Below the pieces are notes generated by a model, which did not search any database, was not told the DNA's origin, and saw only the letters and a program-made list of their open reading frames with translations. A stretch of DNA of 64,000 nucleotides from positions 145,384 to 209,383 of the forward strand of contig DATNQN010000022.1 in NCBI GenBank assembly GCA_036703985.1, written 5' to 3'. Source of the DNA: Leptolyngbyaceae cyanobacterium (GTDB lineage Bacteria; Cyanobacteriota; Cyanobacteriia; Cyanobacteriales; Aerosakkonemataceae). Every line of letters begins with the position of its first letter. Positions within the stretch are counted from its first letter, which is position 1. Positions 40,762 to 49,096 of the stretch are shown here, in pieces. The position numbers and the translations under genes are program-made.

Positions 40762-41199
40762 TTGAATCTACCTGATTTTCTTTGGTTATGGAAGATAGCC
40801 GCTTGGTCGATGGGATTATCCATCGTGGGTTACCTGTTGCTGGCTGCCAGCGGTTTTTTCATGTTTTACATTCGTCGATCGCAGCAACCGCGCCTTAGCT
40901 GGTTACGCCCTTTTCATTACGCGATCGGCATTATCGTGGTCGGCTTAGTATTAGTACTACTTACGATCGGTATTGTGGGAACTTTAGGCCACTATGGTAG
41001 CTTGAATCATTCAGTACACTTACCGATCGGTTTAGCGGTGGTAGGGTTAGTTCTCATCTCGGCTGGTAGCGCTACCTTAATTAGTCCACGGTATCCTTGG
41101 GCTAAACCACTTCACATAGGAACGAACATTCTTTTGTTTTTTGGATTCGTGGCAGTTTCTTTAACTGGCTGGAGTGTTGTCCAAAAATACTTACCTTGA
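40762..41199 (+). CDS. DUF4079 family membrane protein
   Basis: This 145-residue protein has four membrane helices (about residues 10-37, 47-73, 85-107 and 115-140). It matches the DUF4079 family, found mainly in cyanobacteria and plastids and of cytochrome b561-like shape. Conserved His residues in helices (PFHYAIG, LNHSVHLP, KPLHIGTN) may bind haem, but this is inferred. It starts at a TTG (40762) with AGGTAA upstream. Confidence 0.75.
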   Translation: MNLPDFLWLWKIAAWSMGLSIVGYLLLAASGFFMFYIRRSQQPRLSWLRPFHYAIGIIVVGLVLVLLTIGIVGTLGHYGSLNHSVHLPIGLAVVGLVLISAGSATLISPRYPWAKPLHIGTNILLFFGFVAVSLTGWSVVQKYLP

Positions 41200-41565
41200 A
41201 TTTACTCTCTCGTAAGTAAAGTAGGTTAAATGTATAGTAGCTTACTTTATACAAGATTTTAGTAAAACAAAATACTATCCTCCATTATTTTTAAATTAAG
41301 AGAAAATAGGGTATTTTTGCGAAAAACTCGGGCTGACTCGATAGTTTACCCTCTCCTCGCTGCTTATATTTATTTTTAGCCTCCAGATGTATACCTTAAG
41401 AGTAGATAAATAATTTTTTAAACTGCTTCGGCAGTCCGTATATTCCTAAATAAGTAAGTTATCTTAAAGAATTCTTAAAATGTTCCGGAAGAAGGAGTTG
41501 AGTAAGTGAAGATTCAGTAAATATACTGAATAAAGTATAGTTGTCTATAAATTCCGTGGTCAGAA
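41200..41565. other. 366-bp intergenic region with a small hairpin
   Basis: No gene is supported. It contains a perfect 8-bp inverted repeat ATTCAGTA (41512-41519) and TACTGAAT (41524-41531) in the leader of the next gene. An apparent minus-strand frame across this region is a shadow. I looked for small photosystem or cytochrome b6f subunit genes and saw none. Confidence 0.35.
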
Positions 41566-41835
41566 ATGTCTTACTCTCCTTTAGCTCCAGGCTTCTTTGT
41601 AGTTGCTTCCAATGGTCTCCCCGCCATCGAAGAATCTCGCCAGGGTAATTACGTATTGGTTTTTCTTCGGCGGGCAGATGCGATCCAGTACTCCGAGCAA
41701 ATGTCAGAGATTCGTCACGTCTCAAAAAAAGATTACGCGATCGCAACAATGCCAATCCACCAGATACAACGTTTACTAAGTCACCGCCTGGTCAAGGTTT
41801 GCGTGATCGACAAGTGGGATGCGATCGTTGCTTAA
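41566..41835 (+). CDS. hypothetical protein (89 residues)
   Basis: A small soluble protein beginning MSYSPLAPGFFVVASNG. It is mixed alpha/beta, without membrane helix or metal motif, and I do not recognise its family. It precedes the membrane protein and ABC ATPase genes on the same strand and may share their transcript. The ATG at 41566 has weak support. Confidence 0.5.
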   Translation: MSYSPLAPGFFVVASNGLPAIEESRQGNYVLVFLRRADAIQYSEQMSEIRHVSKKDYAIATMPIHQIQRLLSHRLVKVCVIDKWDAIVA

Positions 41836-41899
41836 AAGCAGTCAACTGAAAATCGACTGCTATATTATTACAATAAGTAAAGTTTCAAAAGTTTTCCCC

Positions 41900-42535
41900 G
41901 TGTCCTCATCTTCAGCCGATCGTCAGTCTTCTGAGATAAATAACTATTCGCTAAGTGGTGAACAGGTAAAATTACGTACTCTTTCCGACGAAATACCTCA
42001 ATTATCGGTTTTCCGTATTTCTCCCCTGATTCGGTTAACCCTGCTAACTTTGTACGTAGCCCTTACCATCCCTTTGCCATTTTTAGCCCAAGTTACGGCA
42101 GCACCAGTATCACCATCACTACTGTGGTTGGGGATAATTTTAGGAGCGGTAGCTTTGTATGGGATTCTCAGCGAAAAAGTGATATTAGACGAACGAGGGA
42201 TTCAGGTAAGTTATCCTCGCTGGATACCGAGCTTTTTTCGGAAAGGTTGGTCTTTACCTTGGGTAGAGGTAAAAGATTTAAGATGCCGTAGCACGGGTCA
42301 GGGAGGGCTGGTTTACTACTTTGTCAGCACCTCCGATCGAGCTTACTTATTGCCGATGCGAATAGTTGGTTTTGCTCAAATGGTGAAGCAGGTACAAGCT
42401 AAAACGGGCATTGATACTATAGATGTTCGCCCCTTAGCCCAACCCTGGATGTATTTGATTTTATTAGTTTTTACCTTAATATTGCTATCGATCGACGCTT
42501 GGACGATTTCTACTGCCGTTGCCTCCGGATTTTAA
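41900..42535 (+). CDS. membrane protein with a bacterial PH-like domain
   Basis: The longest frame starts at 41819, inside the previous gene, but its first residues look non-coding. I suggest GTG 41900, giving about 211 residues; support is weak. Two membrane helices (LTLLTLYVALTIPLPFLAQV; LLWLGIILGAVALYGIL) are followed by a soluble part (ILDERGIQVSYPRWIPSFF) like a bacterial PH domain, then a third helix near the C-terminus. It ends 33 bp before the ABC ATPase gene, but it is too small to be a usual ABC permease. Confidence 0.6.
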   Translation: MSSSSADRQSSEINNYSLSGEQVKLRTLSDEIPQLSVFRISPLIRLTLLTLYVALTIPLPFLAQVTAAPVSPSLLWLGIILGAVALYGILSEKVILDERGIQVSYPRWIPSFFRKGWSLPWVEVKDLRCRSTGQGGLVYYFVSTSDRAYLLPMRIVGFAQMVKQVQAKTGIDTIDVRPLAQPWMYLILLVFTLILLSIDAWTISTAVASGF

Positions 42536-42568
42536 ACTAAAGATTAAGTTATTTAGAGATTTCTTACC

Positions 42569-43321
42569 TTGCCCACCGGACATCATCCCTTACTAAAGTT
42601 AGAGCAGGTTAGCCAAACTGCGTCAGTAGGCATCCAACTTTTAAACCAAGATATTAATTTTGAGGTCTTCACAGGCGATCGCATCGCCATCATTGGCCCA
42701 TCAGGGGCAGGGAAAACTTCCTTGTTGCGGTTATTGAACCGATTAAACGAAGCAACTAGTGGCACCATTTATCTAGAAAATCGCGATATCCGGACAATTC
42801 CGATCGTAGCCCTCCGCCAACAAGTCACTTTATTACTTCAAGAACCGAAGCTATTAGGAATGACCGTTCGGGAAGCCATTACATACCCTTTAATCTTGAG
42901 AAAGCTACCCCAAAATGTCCGGCAAGAAAAGCTGCACTATTGGATCGAGCGACTTCACATCCCCGAAGAATGGTTAGAACGCACGGAAGTGCAGTTGTCT
43001 GTCGGACAACGGCAACTAGTAGCGCTAGCTCGTGCTTTAGTAATCGAACCAAAAATTTTATTATTAGACGAACCAACTTCTGCCCTAGATGCGGGGCGTG
43101 CTTCTCACCTCCTGCAAGTTTTAATTCAGTTAGCAAATGAAGGTAAGGTAACTATCTTAATGACAAATCACCAGTTGGATATTGCCCAACAGTTTTGCAC
43201 CAGAGTTTTATATTTACACCAGGGAAAAATAGTAGAAGACTTGCCAGCTAGCCAAATTAACTGGCAACAGCTACGGGAAAACTTGATTAAGCAAGAACAA
43301 CAAGCAGCAGAGGAATGGTAA
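42569..43321 (+). CDS. ABC transporter ATP-binding protein (FetA/YbbL-like)
   Basis: A complete ABC ATPase of 250 residues: Walker A GPSGAGKT (43-50), Q-loop in LLLQEP, signature LSVGQ (143-147), Walker B LLLDEP with Glu168, and switch His201. The shape resembles FetA/YbbL-type ATPases, which pair with a FetB-type permease, but no permease gene is adjacent. The three-helix protein upstream is the only membrane partner nearby. It starts at a TTG (42569); the transported substrate is unknown. Confidence 0.8.
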   Translation: MPTGHHPLLKLEQVSQTASVGIQLLNQDINFEVFTGDRIAIIGPSGAGKTSLLRLLNRLNEATSGTIYLENRDIRTIPIVALRQQVTLLLQEPKLLGMTVREAITYPLILRKLPQNVRQEKLHYWIERLHIPEEWLERTEVQLSVGQRQLVALARALVIEPKILLLDEPTSALDAGRASHLLQVLIQLANEGKVTILMTNHQLDIAQQFCTRVLYLHQGKIVEDLPASQINWQQLRENLIKQEQQAAEEW

Positions 43322-43325
43322 TTGC

Positions 43326-44108
43326 TTATTGGTAACTACTAATTGGCAATTCCGCTCTACTCCTATGTTCATCTACTCTTTCTCTTTTCGCTGCTCGCTC
43401 TTCTACACCAGAGGCATAGCGGTTGAGAAACTCCGGGTTAAACCTGTAACCGACATTTCGGACAGTTTGAATCAAACTGGGTTGCCTTGGATCGATTTCC
43501 AGCTTTTTCCGCAGAGAAAGAACGTGAGTATCGATCGTGCGCGGGTTATCAATGGCATCTGGCCAAGCCCTATGCAGCAATTCCGAACGGCTGAGCGCCA
43601 TTCCGTTTGCTTGCGCTAGGACGTATAACAGACTGAACTCTTGAGGTGTTAGATCGATAAGTTCATCTTTAAACCGGACGCGCCGTTGCACTAAATCAAT
43701 TTTGAGATCGCCATAATCAAGATAGGCTGGCGGTATCGTGATTCGGTTGCGTCTTACCAACGCCTCAATTCGGGCCAGAAACTCTTGCATCCCGAACGGT
43801 TTAGTTAGATAGTCATCTGCACCTGCTTTTAACCCAGCCACGATATCGGCTTCCGCATTGCGTGCGGAAAGCATCAAAATATATGGCTGTTGTTCCCGCA
43901 GCAGCCAGCCGCAAAACTCTAAACCATCGCCATCGGGCAAATCCGAATCGATAATTACAAGTGTTGGCTGACGAAGATGAAACACTTCTTTAGCTTGATA
44001 GAGGCTGGCGGATTGATAAACCCGATATCCTACCTGCTGCAAGTGCCAGCCGAGCAGCGATCGCAGATGCGGGTTACCTTCTATAATTTGAATACCTACA
44101 GATCCCAC
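43326..44108 (-). CDS. OmpR/PhoB-type response regulator
   Basis: A receiver domain (residues about 5-118) with phospho-acceptor Asp54 (IIDSDLP) and Lys in LTKPF is joined to a winged-helix DNA-binding domain (about 128-230; IDLTPQEFSLLYVLAQ and RTIDTHVLSLRKKLE). The usual acidic pair near the N-terminus reads Glu10-Gly11, so one metal ligand is missing, and phosphorylation may be atypical. A basic-acidic tail of about 30 residues follows. No sensor kinase gene is adjacent. It is convergent with the ABC ATPase gene, four bases away. Confidence 0.85.
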   Translation of the reverse strand: MGSVGIQIIEGNPHLRSLLGWHLQQVGYRVYQSASLYQAKEVFHLRQPTLVIIDSDLPDGDGLEFCGWLLREQQPYILMLSARNAEADIVAGLKAGADDYLTKPFGMQEFLARIEALVRRNRITIPPAYLDYGDLKIDLVQRRVRFKDELIDLTPQEFSLLYVLAQANGMALSRSELLHRAWPDAIDNPRTIDTHVLSLRKKLEIDPRQPSLIQTVRNVGYRFNPEFLNRYASGVEERAAKRERVDEHRSRAELPISSYQ

Positions 44109-44987
44109 AGAGGCTTGCTTTCCTTGGCCTGAATACCCTTCAAGTTAACAGAGCCTATTTGAGAATTTTGTAACAATAACTACTCACCTATTTAGTATAT
44201 GGCGAAGTACTATAGCTAAACTTCGCTTTAGTCATCGCTTCCTGGCTCATATCCAGATGTTCTTTTAGGAACTGGGATTTTATACCAAGATGGAAATTAA
44301 ATTCCGTCACAGTATTAAGAGCGTGTCTCTAACTTTAGCAAGTATCGACCTTCTGTTTTATCAGAATCCCGACAGCAGTTCATCTTCCCTAGAATATAAA
44401 TTCTTTTTTCGACGCTTTTGATTCCCATTTGATATTCGTATAGATGGATAATTCTAGGGGGTCTTGTTAAAGATTGGCTATTCAAAGGGAATTATATATA
44501 TAGGAGACGATCGGTGAAGGAGCGTAGGCTTATTAAGTCAGAAGTAATCTTTAATTCAAAATTAAAATTCTTCTACTGATATCCTTTTTACCCATTCCTG
44601 AGTTCTCCATTCCTTGCTTCCCAACTTGGTCGAGCCTTTCAGCCACCATCATCAAGCAAGGAGCGCTCGTGAATATGGCTAAAATAAAGATAGGGTATCT
44701 ATCCAGTTTGAATTACCAGATGTCCCAAACTTCGATGAATTTAAATGCTTGTGGAAACTTGTTATGGCAGGTAGCATTCTGAAAATTTACGAAAATCGGC
44801 GGCTAAATCCCTGGCATATTCAAGCGGATTTGTTTTCTATCGATCGAACACCTTATAATCTATCTGTAGGGCGTTTAGATCTGACCCTAGTTACGTGATT
44901 ATTTTAGTGGAAAAAGCCAAAAAATTAGCTGGCTTTGCTCCTTTGTTCTCAATTTGTGTTAATACTAAACGATTTCAATACAAGACC
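44109..44987. promoter_or_regulatory. 879-bp divergent intergenic region
   Basis: It separates the response regulator from the DUF6761-type gene. A plus-strand frame free of stops runs from 44683 to a TGA at 44896-44898, with an ATG at 44764 giving 44 residues. It has a protein-like composition but no ribosome-binding site. It may be a small gene or a relic and is not called here. Confidence 0.35.
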
Positions 44988-45236
44988 ATGCTCCAGGATG
45001 CTCAAACTATCCGCCACTATCAAAAACTAACCGATGCCTTGGTTGATATGTGGAATCGAGGCTACAGATACGATAGTTTGCGGTTATATTTAGACGGTTA
45101 TTTAGCAGCACTGCGCCATGCTAACGCGATGGAACCCTATCGCATCCATCGTTTAGAAGAGGAAGCTACGCGCTATATCTACGATCCTTCAAACTTTGAA
45201 ATGCCACAACCTCAACCAGAAACTGAATATTACTAG
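44988..45236 (+). CDS. DUF6761-type conserved cyanobacterial protein (82 residues)
   Basis: I place the start at ATG 44988 (MLQDAQTIRHYQKL), the family N-terminus as I recall it; the longer frame from GTG 44895 adds a poorly conserved 31 residues. The protein is small, helical and soluble (LRLYLDGYLAALRHAN; YRIHRLEEEATRYIYDP). It is widespread in cyanobacteria, with no known function. A strong bidirectional terminator follows. Confidence 0.7.
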   Translation: MLQDAQTIRHYQKLTDALVDMWNRGYRYDSLRLYLDGYLAALRHANAMEPYRIHRLEEEATRYIYDPSNFEMPQPQPETEYY

Positions 45237-45408
45237 TGACTTTGTTCGACTAGTCTGGCTAATTTAATTGAAAAATTTTCTCAAATATCTGCTTGGGGAT
45301 CGTAGTACTGGTGCGAAATAACCTACAGGTAGATAAACATTCAGAGTGGCATTAGTTATTTTTATAAAAAGTGATTTGGCCGATCGTTAATGTTTTCTCA
45401 ACTAAAAG

Positions 45409-45455
45409 AAATTCCCTCATTAGTTTTTTCATTTTTTAAACTAATGAGGGAATTT
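45409..45455. terminator. 18-bp perfect hairpin between convergent genes
   Basis: AAATTCCCTCATTAGTTT (45409-45426) pairs perfectly with 45438-45455 around an 11-nt T-rich loop. It lies between the DUF6761-type gene and the convergent grxD and can terminate both. Confidence 0.75.
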
Positions 45456-45474
45456 AAGTAGGGGAAACTTAATT

Positions 45475-45798
45475 TTAGGAAGCTAAGGCAACTTCTACCA
45501 TTTGTTGCAATTCACCTTTTTGATAAAGTTCGATCGCGATATCAGAGCCACCTACAAACTCTCCATTGATATAGATTTGGGGTATGGTCGGCCAGTTAGA
45601 ATACTCTTTAATTCCTTGCCGAATTTCATAGTCTTGTAGAACGTCAACGGTTTCGTATGGTACACCTAAAGAATTGAGAATCTGTACCACATTGTTAGAA
45701 AAACCACATTGGGGCATCAGTTTGCTGCCCTTCATAAATACTAAAATTTTGTTCTGGTGAATCAAGTTATCGAGTCGTTCTTTGAGTTCCGGGGTCAT
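45475..45798 (-). CDS. grxD: monothiol (CGFS) glutaredoxin
   Basis: CGFS glutaredoxins bind 2Fe-2S clusters, often together with BolA, and carry or sense iron-sulfur status. The active-site motif is MPQCGFSNN, with glutathione-binding WPTIPQIYI and GGSDIA. The ATG at 45798 (MTPELKERL) gives the usual 107 residues; the frame from 45822 adds an ill-fitting N-terminus. The bolA gene lies just upstream on the same strand. Confidence 0.93.
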   Translation of the reverse strand: MTPELKERLDNLIHQNKILVFMKGSKLMPQCGFSNNVVQILNSLGVPYETVDVLQDYEIRQGIKEYSNWPTIPQIYINGEFVGGSDIAIELYQKGELQQMVEVALAS

Positions 45799-45957
45799 AT
45801 TTTTGGCTGGGTAGTACAACAATAGCAGGTTAGGGCAGGACTACTTCTTCCTCTAAAGCTTTTAACCCTTTTTTTGGTAAGAGAATGCCAGCACTAGCCC
45901 TACTGATTAGTAATTAGTAAAAAGCTCGATCTGGCATCAAGCGGTTGGGTGAGAGGT

Positions 45958-46197
45958 TTAAGAAGCTTGAGGAACTGAGGTTTTCAGCGCCAAGGCGTGT
46001 ATGGCTTCTGAAGACATAGCTTGTTTTAGCGCACCGTAAACCATTTGGTGTTGCTGAACAAGCCCCTTGCCTTTAAACGAGGAAGAAACTACAGTCACTT
46101 GATAGTGGTCGCCACCGCCAGTCAAGTCTTGTACCTGAACTTGCGCGTCAGGCAATTCCGCCTCGATCATAGCTTTAACTTGCTCTGGGGTAATCAT
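45958..46197 (-). CDS. bolA: BolA family protein
   Basis: A 79-residue BolA protein, starting [20 protein letters not shown], with the conserved [29 protein letters not shown], whose first His is the likely cluster ligand. BolA proteins form heterodimers with CGFS glutaredoxins around a 2Fe-2S cluster. The CGFS glutaredoxin gene follows by 159 bp on the same strand, so the two very probably act together. Confidence 0.92.
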   Translation of the reverse strand: MITPEQVKAMIEAELPDAQVQVQDLTGGGDHYQVTVVSSSFKGKGLVQQHQMVYGALKQAMSSEAIHALALKTSVPQAS

Positions 46198-46446
46198 TCC
46201 ATTCCTGCTCCGTAAAACTTATACAAGTCCGGACTAATCTGGGTTTGAAGTTGCGTTGCAATTTATCTACCGAGTAAATTGCCACAGCTTTCATGCTCCG
46301 GTTTTTTTTAGGTAAAATTTTTACCTATTTTTACCTATTCTTTTAGTTTGTCATGTTTTATTACAAAAATATACAAAAGCTAACGCCTACCTTTAATCCC
46401 ATGCTAGTTGGGACAAAGGCAGCGCATCGCGATCGTCATAATTTTA

Positions 46447-47067
46447 CTATTGACCAGAGGAAGACGAGGTGGTGTTTCCAGTTTTAGGATAAGGCGAATC
46501 TACAAATCCCAGTTCAAATAGCTGCTGATAAGCTTTTTTACCCAGTTCGCGGGTGGGATTTTGGGAACGAATAATTTGAACCAACAAAGGAACAGCCAAC
46601 TCGGGCTGATTCTGAGCGCGGTGTACCAGCGCCAGTTGATAAGTTGCCTCATCTCGCTTTTGAGCAGTATCTACAGCCATGCGCCGTTGGCTATCTGCGA
46701 TGCGGTTATCGATACCGGAAAAACTACCAGCTAGCTCTTGATAGAAGTTAGACAGTTGGTTGAAGATTTGACGAGCTTCCTGAAGCTTTTTGATTGCTAA
46801 AGCATAATTTTGGGCCGAAACAGCATCACTAGCTTCAGCCATCAGCCGCTGTCCCCCTGGCATACTGAGTAAACTATTGTCTTGATTTAAAGGGCGCGAT
46901 TGATTGGGGTCTCTTTCTTCCAAGGGTTGGGCTTGGCTAGAAGCTGCTGGAGTGGAAGACTCCTGTGCTTTAACCTGCAATGGAGATAGCAAAGTCAAAG
47001 CTACTAGGAAAGACAGGGAAGAAAAGCTAGTTATACAGAGCAAGGGAACGGTTTTAGAAAGTACCAT
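46447..47067 (-). CDS. exported helical protein of unknown function
   Basis: The 206-residue chain begins with a signal peptide (residues about 1-34, ending near VKAQ). A Ser/Gln/Asn-rich linker follows, then a helical region (about 75-195) with TPR-like spacing (AQNYALAIKKLQEARQIF; LALVHRAQNQPELAVPL). I do not recognise the family. It is probably periplasmic and may act in protein-protein contact. It stands alone on the minus strand. Confidence 0.65.
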   Translation of the reverse strand: MVLSKTVPLLCITSFSSLSFLVALTLLSPLQVKAQESSTPAASSQAQPLEERDPNQSRPLNQDNSLLSMPGGQRLMAEASDAVSAQNYALAIKKLQEARQIFNQLSNFYQELAGSFSGIDNRIADSQRRMAVDTAQKRDEATYQLALVHRAQNQPELAVPLLVQIIRSQNPTRELGKKAYQQLFELGFVDSPYPKTGNTTSSSSGQ

Positions 47068-47284
47068 GAACTAAGTTTGCGTCTTGCACAAACGGGATGG
47101 ATATTGACTTCGGAGTATATTAACATTCCCAGGCGAAAGTGAGTTGTACCGGAACAGAAATAAAACCCTCACTCTGATAGTTATTCCTGATAAGAATTTG
47201 AAAAAAGATGAAAATAGCTGTTATGACTACCAAAGCTGGATTGTTTTATTGATTAACGAGATTATTTGCTTAAATACTATAAAT

Positions 47285-47998
47285 TTAGCCTTCATGTAGT
47301 ATTTTTAAAGCATTTTGTAAATCATTGGTTAGACGCAAAGCATTTTTCTTCACTGTATCGCTGCGGTAATCAGCCGCATCTAAGGGCGAACCAATGCGGA
47401 TATCGACATCGCAACCCCGATGAGGAATGGATTCTTGATATTTAATACTAATCGGGACAATTTTAATGCCTAAACCTGGTTGATTCGATTCTGTTTGCAA
47501 AGCTATCCAAGCCAATCCCATTTTTAGGGGGTGAATACAGTTATCGCGGAAGATGTTGCCTTCTGGAAATAAAACTAGGGTTTCTCCCTGTTGTAGTAGT
47601 TCAATTCCATGCCTAATGCTACTAATTCCAGGATGCTCGGTGTCTACTGGGAAGCCTCCAAAGCGGCGGATAAACCAGCCTTGTAAGCCAGCGATTTCGT
47701 TAGCAGAAACCATAAAACGCAAATCTCGCCCTGTAATATCTCTACCTGCTGCATAGGGAACCATAAATGAATCCCAGCGAGACCGATGGGTAGGAGCGAG
47801 AATTACTGGCCCTTCTTTTGGCAAATTTTCTCGACCCGTTACGGAAATCTTACCGAAATAAAAAGGTAAAACAAGGTGACGCCCCAAGGGATAAGCTAAC
47901 TGACTTAGCCAGGGTGCGACGCCAGAAGTAACGCTTGTTACTTTGGAAGGTGTGGAACTAGCAAGAGCGCGTGTAGAAGAGTCAAGAGGAATCATCAT
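47285..47998 (-). CDS. plsC: 1-acyl-sn-glycerol-3-phosphate acyltransferase family protein
   Basis: PlsC adds the second acyl chain in phosphatidic acid synthesis. The catalytic HX4D motif is THRSRWD (His71, Asp76), and the substrate motif is LFPEGN (FPEG). The 237-residue protein is membrane-associated through its N-terminal hydrophobic part. The Ser/Thr-rich first 28 residues look like a non-conserved extension. Cyanobacteria have several PlsC paralogues with different acyl preference, so the exact role is uncertain. Confidence 0.85.
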   Translation of the reverse strand: MMIPLDSSTRALASSTPSKVTSVTSGVAPWLSQLAYPLGRHLVLPFYFGKISVTGRENLPKEGPVILAPTHRSRWDSFMVPYAAGRDITGRDLRFMVSANEIAGLQGWFIRRFGGFPVDTEHPGISSIRHGIELLQQGETLVLFPEGNIFRDNCIHPLKMGLAWIALQTESNQPGLGIKIVPISIKYQESIPHRGCDVDIRIGSPLDAADYRSDTVKKNALRLTNDLQNALKILHEG

Positions 47999-48189
47999 AT
48001 TGGCAACTAGTAACTATATCAAAATCAAAGCTTTCTTACTTCCACGGTAATTTTACTGGGAAAAATAGTTTTCTCTGATAGGGACAGTTCTAGGGGTGTC
48101 ATTACTCAAAAGGGGCAATCGGTAACAGGCTAAAGTAAAAATAAACAAGTTTTCTGATGGAAAGTGCTGCTTTTTTATACCGTTTAACA

Positions 48190-48702
48190 CTAACTTTGCT
48201 TTTTCATTTTTATTTCCTGCAAGCTTGGCTGCCTTTTCTTAGCAAACCAAGTTTGCAGTTGATGGCGACAGGCAGATTCTAAGATACCACCAAGTACTAA
48301 TAATCGGTGATTGGAACAGGCGCTATCGGGAATATTTGCTACGGTACGAATTGTGCCAGTTTTCGGATCGTCCACTCCATAAACTAATGTACCAACTCTT
48401 GCTTGGACGATCGCACCCGCACACATGGGACAAGGTTCCAGCGTAACATAGAGGGTACATTGGTTGAGATGCCAATCTTGTAAAGCCTTGCTAGCAGAAC
48501 GAATGGCGAGAATTTCTGCATGGGCGGTGGGGTCTTTGTCTCGTTCTTTCCGATTTTCCCCTTCTGCAATTAGATTATCTTTACTGTCAATAATTACCGC
48601 TCCTACTGGGATTTCTCCCGCTTCACCTGCTGCTTGTGCCAGTTTTAAGGCGTGGCTCATCCATTTTCGGTGTTTGAGATATTCTGGATGGTCGATGATC
48701 AT
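48190..48702 (-). CDS. tadA: tRNA adenosine(34) deaminase
   Basis: TadA converts A34 to inosine in tRNA-Arg(ACG), an essential decoding step. The zinc site is HAE (His61, Glu63) with PCPMC (Cys91, Cys94), and the loops GEIPVGAV and YGVDDPKTG are family-specific. At 170 residues it is of normal length. The ATG at 48702 is used; the first 14 residues may be dispensable (an internal ATG follows). It lies behind an interspersed repeat that separates it from grxC. Confidence 0.92.
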   Translation of the reverse strand: MIIDHPEYLKHRKWMSHALKLAQAAGEAGEIPVGAVIIDSKDNLIAEGENRKERDKDPTAHAEILAIRSASKALQDWHLNQCTLYVTLEPCPMCAGAIVQARVGTLVYGVDDPKTGTIRTVANIPDSACSNHRLLVLGGILESACRHQLQTWFAKKRQPSLQEIKMKKQS

Positions 48703-48711
48703 AAATATTAC

Positions 48712-48770
48712 CCTCAGACTGAAGTCTGGGGCTACACAAACTAAGTCCGCCTGCGCGGACTAAATTTTTT
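48712..48770. repeat. interspersed cyanobacterial repeat with two hairpins
   Basis: The segment forms CCTCAGACT / AGTCTGGGG (48712-48731) and then AGTCCGC (48744-48750) / GCGGACT (48755-48761), the latter followed by A3T7. I recognise the pattern (a GACTGAAGTC arm, GCTACACAAAC, then GTCCGCCTGCGCGGAC) as an intergenic repeat family common in filamentous cyanobacteria. It separates tadA and grxC. Confidence 0.65.
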
Positions 48771-48772
48771 TA

Positions 48773-49087
48773 TTAAAGGGCTGGCTGGGTGAGTAATGGG
48801 TCTAATTTGCCTTCTCCATCGAGTTGATAAATATCATCGCATCCACCGATATGCTGATTATTGATGAAAATTTGGGGTACGGTGCGGCGTCCGTTAGCGC
48901 GTTGGGCCATTTGGTTTCTCGCTGCGTCATCGCCATCTATTTTGTATTCGCTATAGTTGACGCCTTTCCACCAGAGGAGCATTTTGGCGCGGATGCAGTA
49001 GGGGCAAGTTTGCCAAGTGTAGATTTCTACATTGGCTTTGATGCGTTCCGGGTGGCGTCCTAAAATTGGGTTGAGGAAGTCGAGCAT
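48773..49087 (-). CDS. grxC: dithiol glutaredoxin (Grx3 type)
   Basis: A 104-residue glutaredoxin with the CPYC active site (Cys28, Cys31), TVPQIFI and GGCDDI for glutathione binding. It reduces disulfides and mixed glutathione disulfides and differs from the CGFS protein at 45475. Its start codon lies only nine bases from that of the divergent mCpol gene, so its promoter region lies inside the mCpol coding sequence. Confidence 0.92.
   Translation of the reverse strand: MLDFLNPILGRHPERIKANVEIYTWQTCPYCIRAKMLLWWKGVNYSEYKIDGDDAARNQMAQRANGRRTVPQIFINNQHIGGCDDIYQLDGEGKLDPLLTQPAL
49037..49066 (+). promoter_or_regulatory. candidate promoter of the mCpol operon inside grxC
   Basis: TTTGAT (49037-49042), an 18-base spacer and TAAAAT (49061-49066) fit a sigma-70-type promoter. 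It would start transcription about 25 bases before the mCpol ATG. It lies wholly within the grxC coding sequence. The call is by eye only. Confidence 0.3.
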
Positions 49088-49096
49088 TTTTTAATT

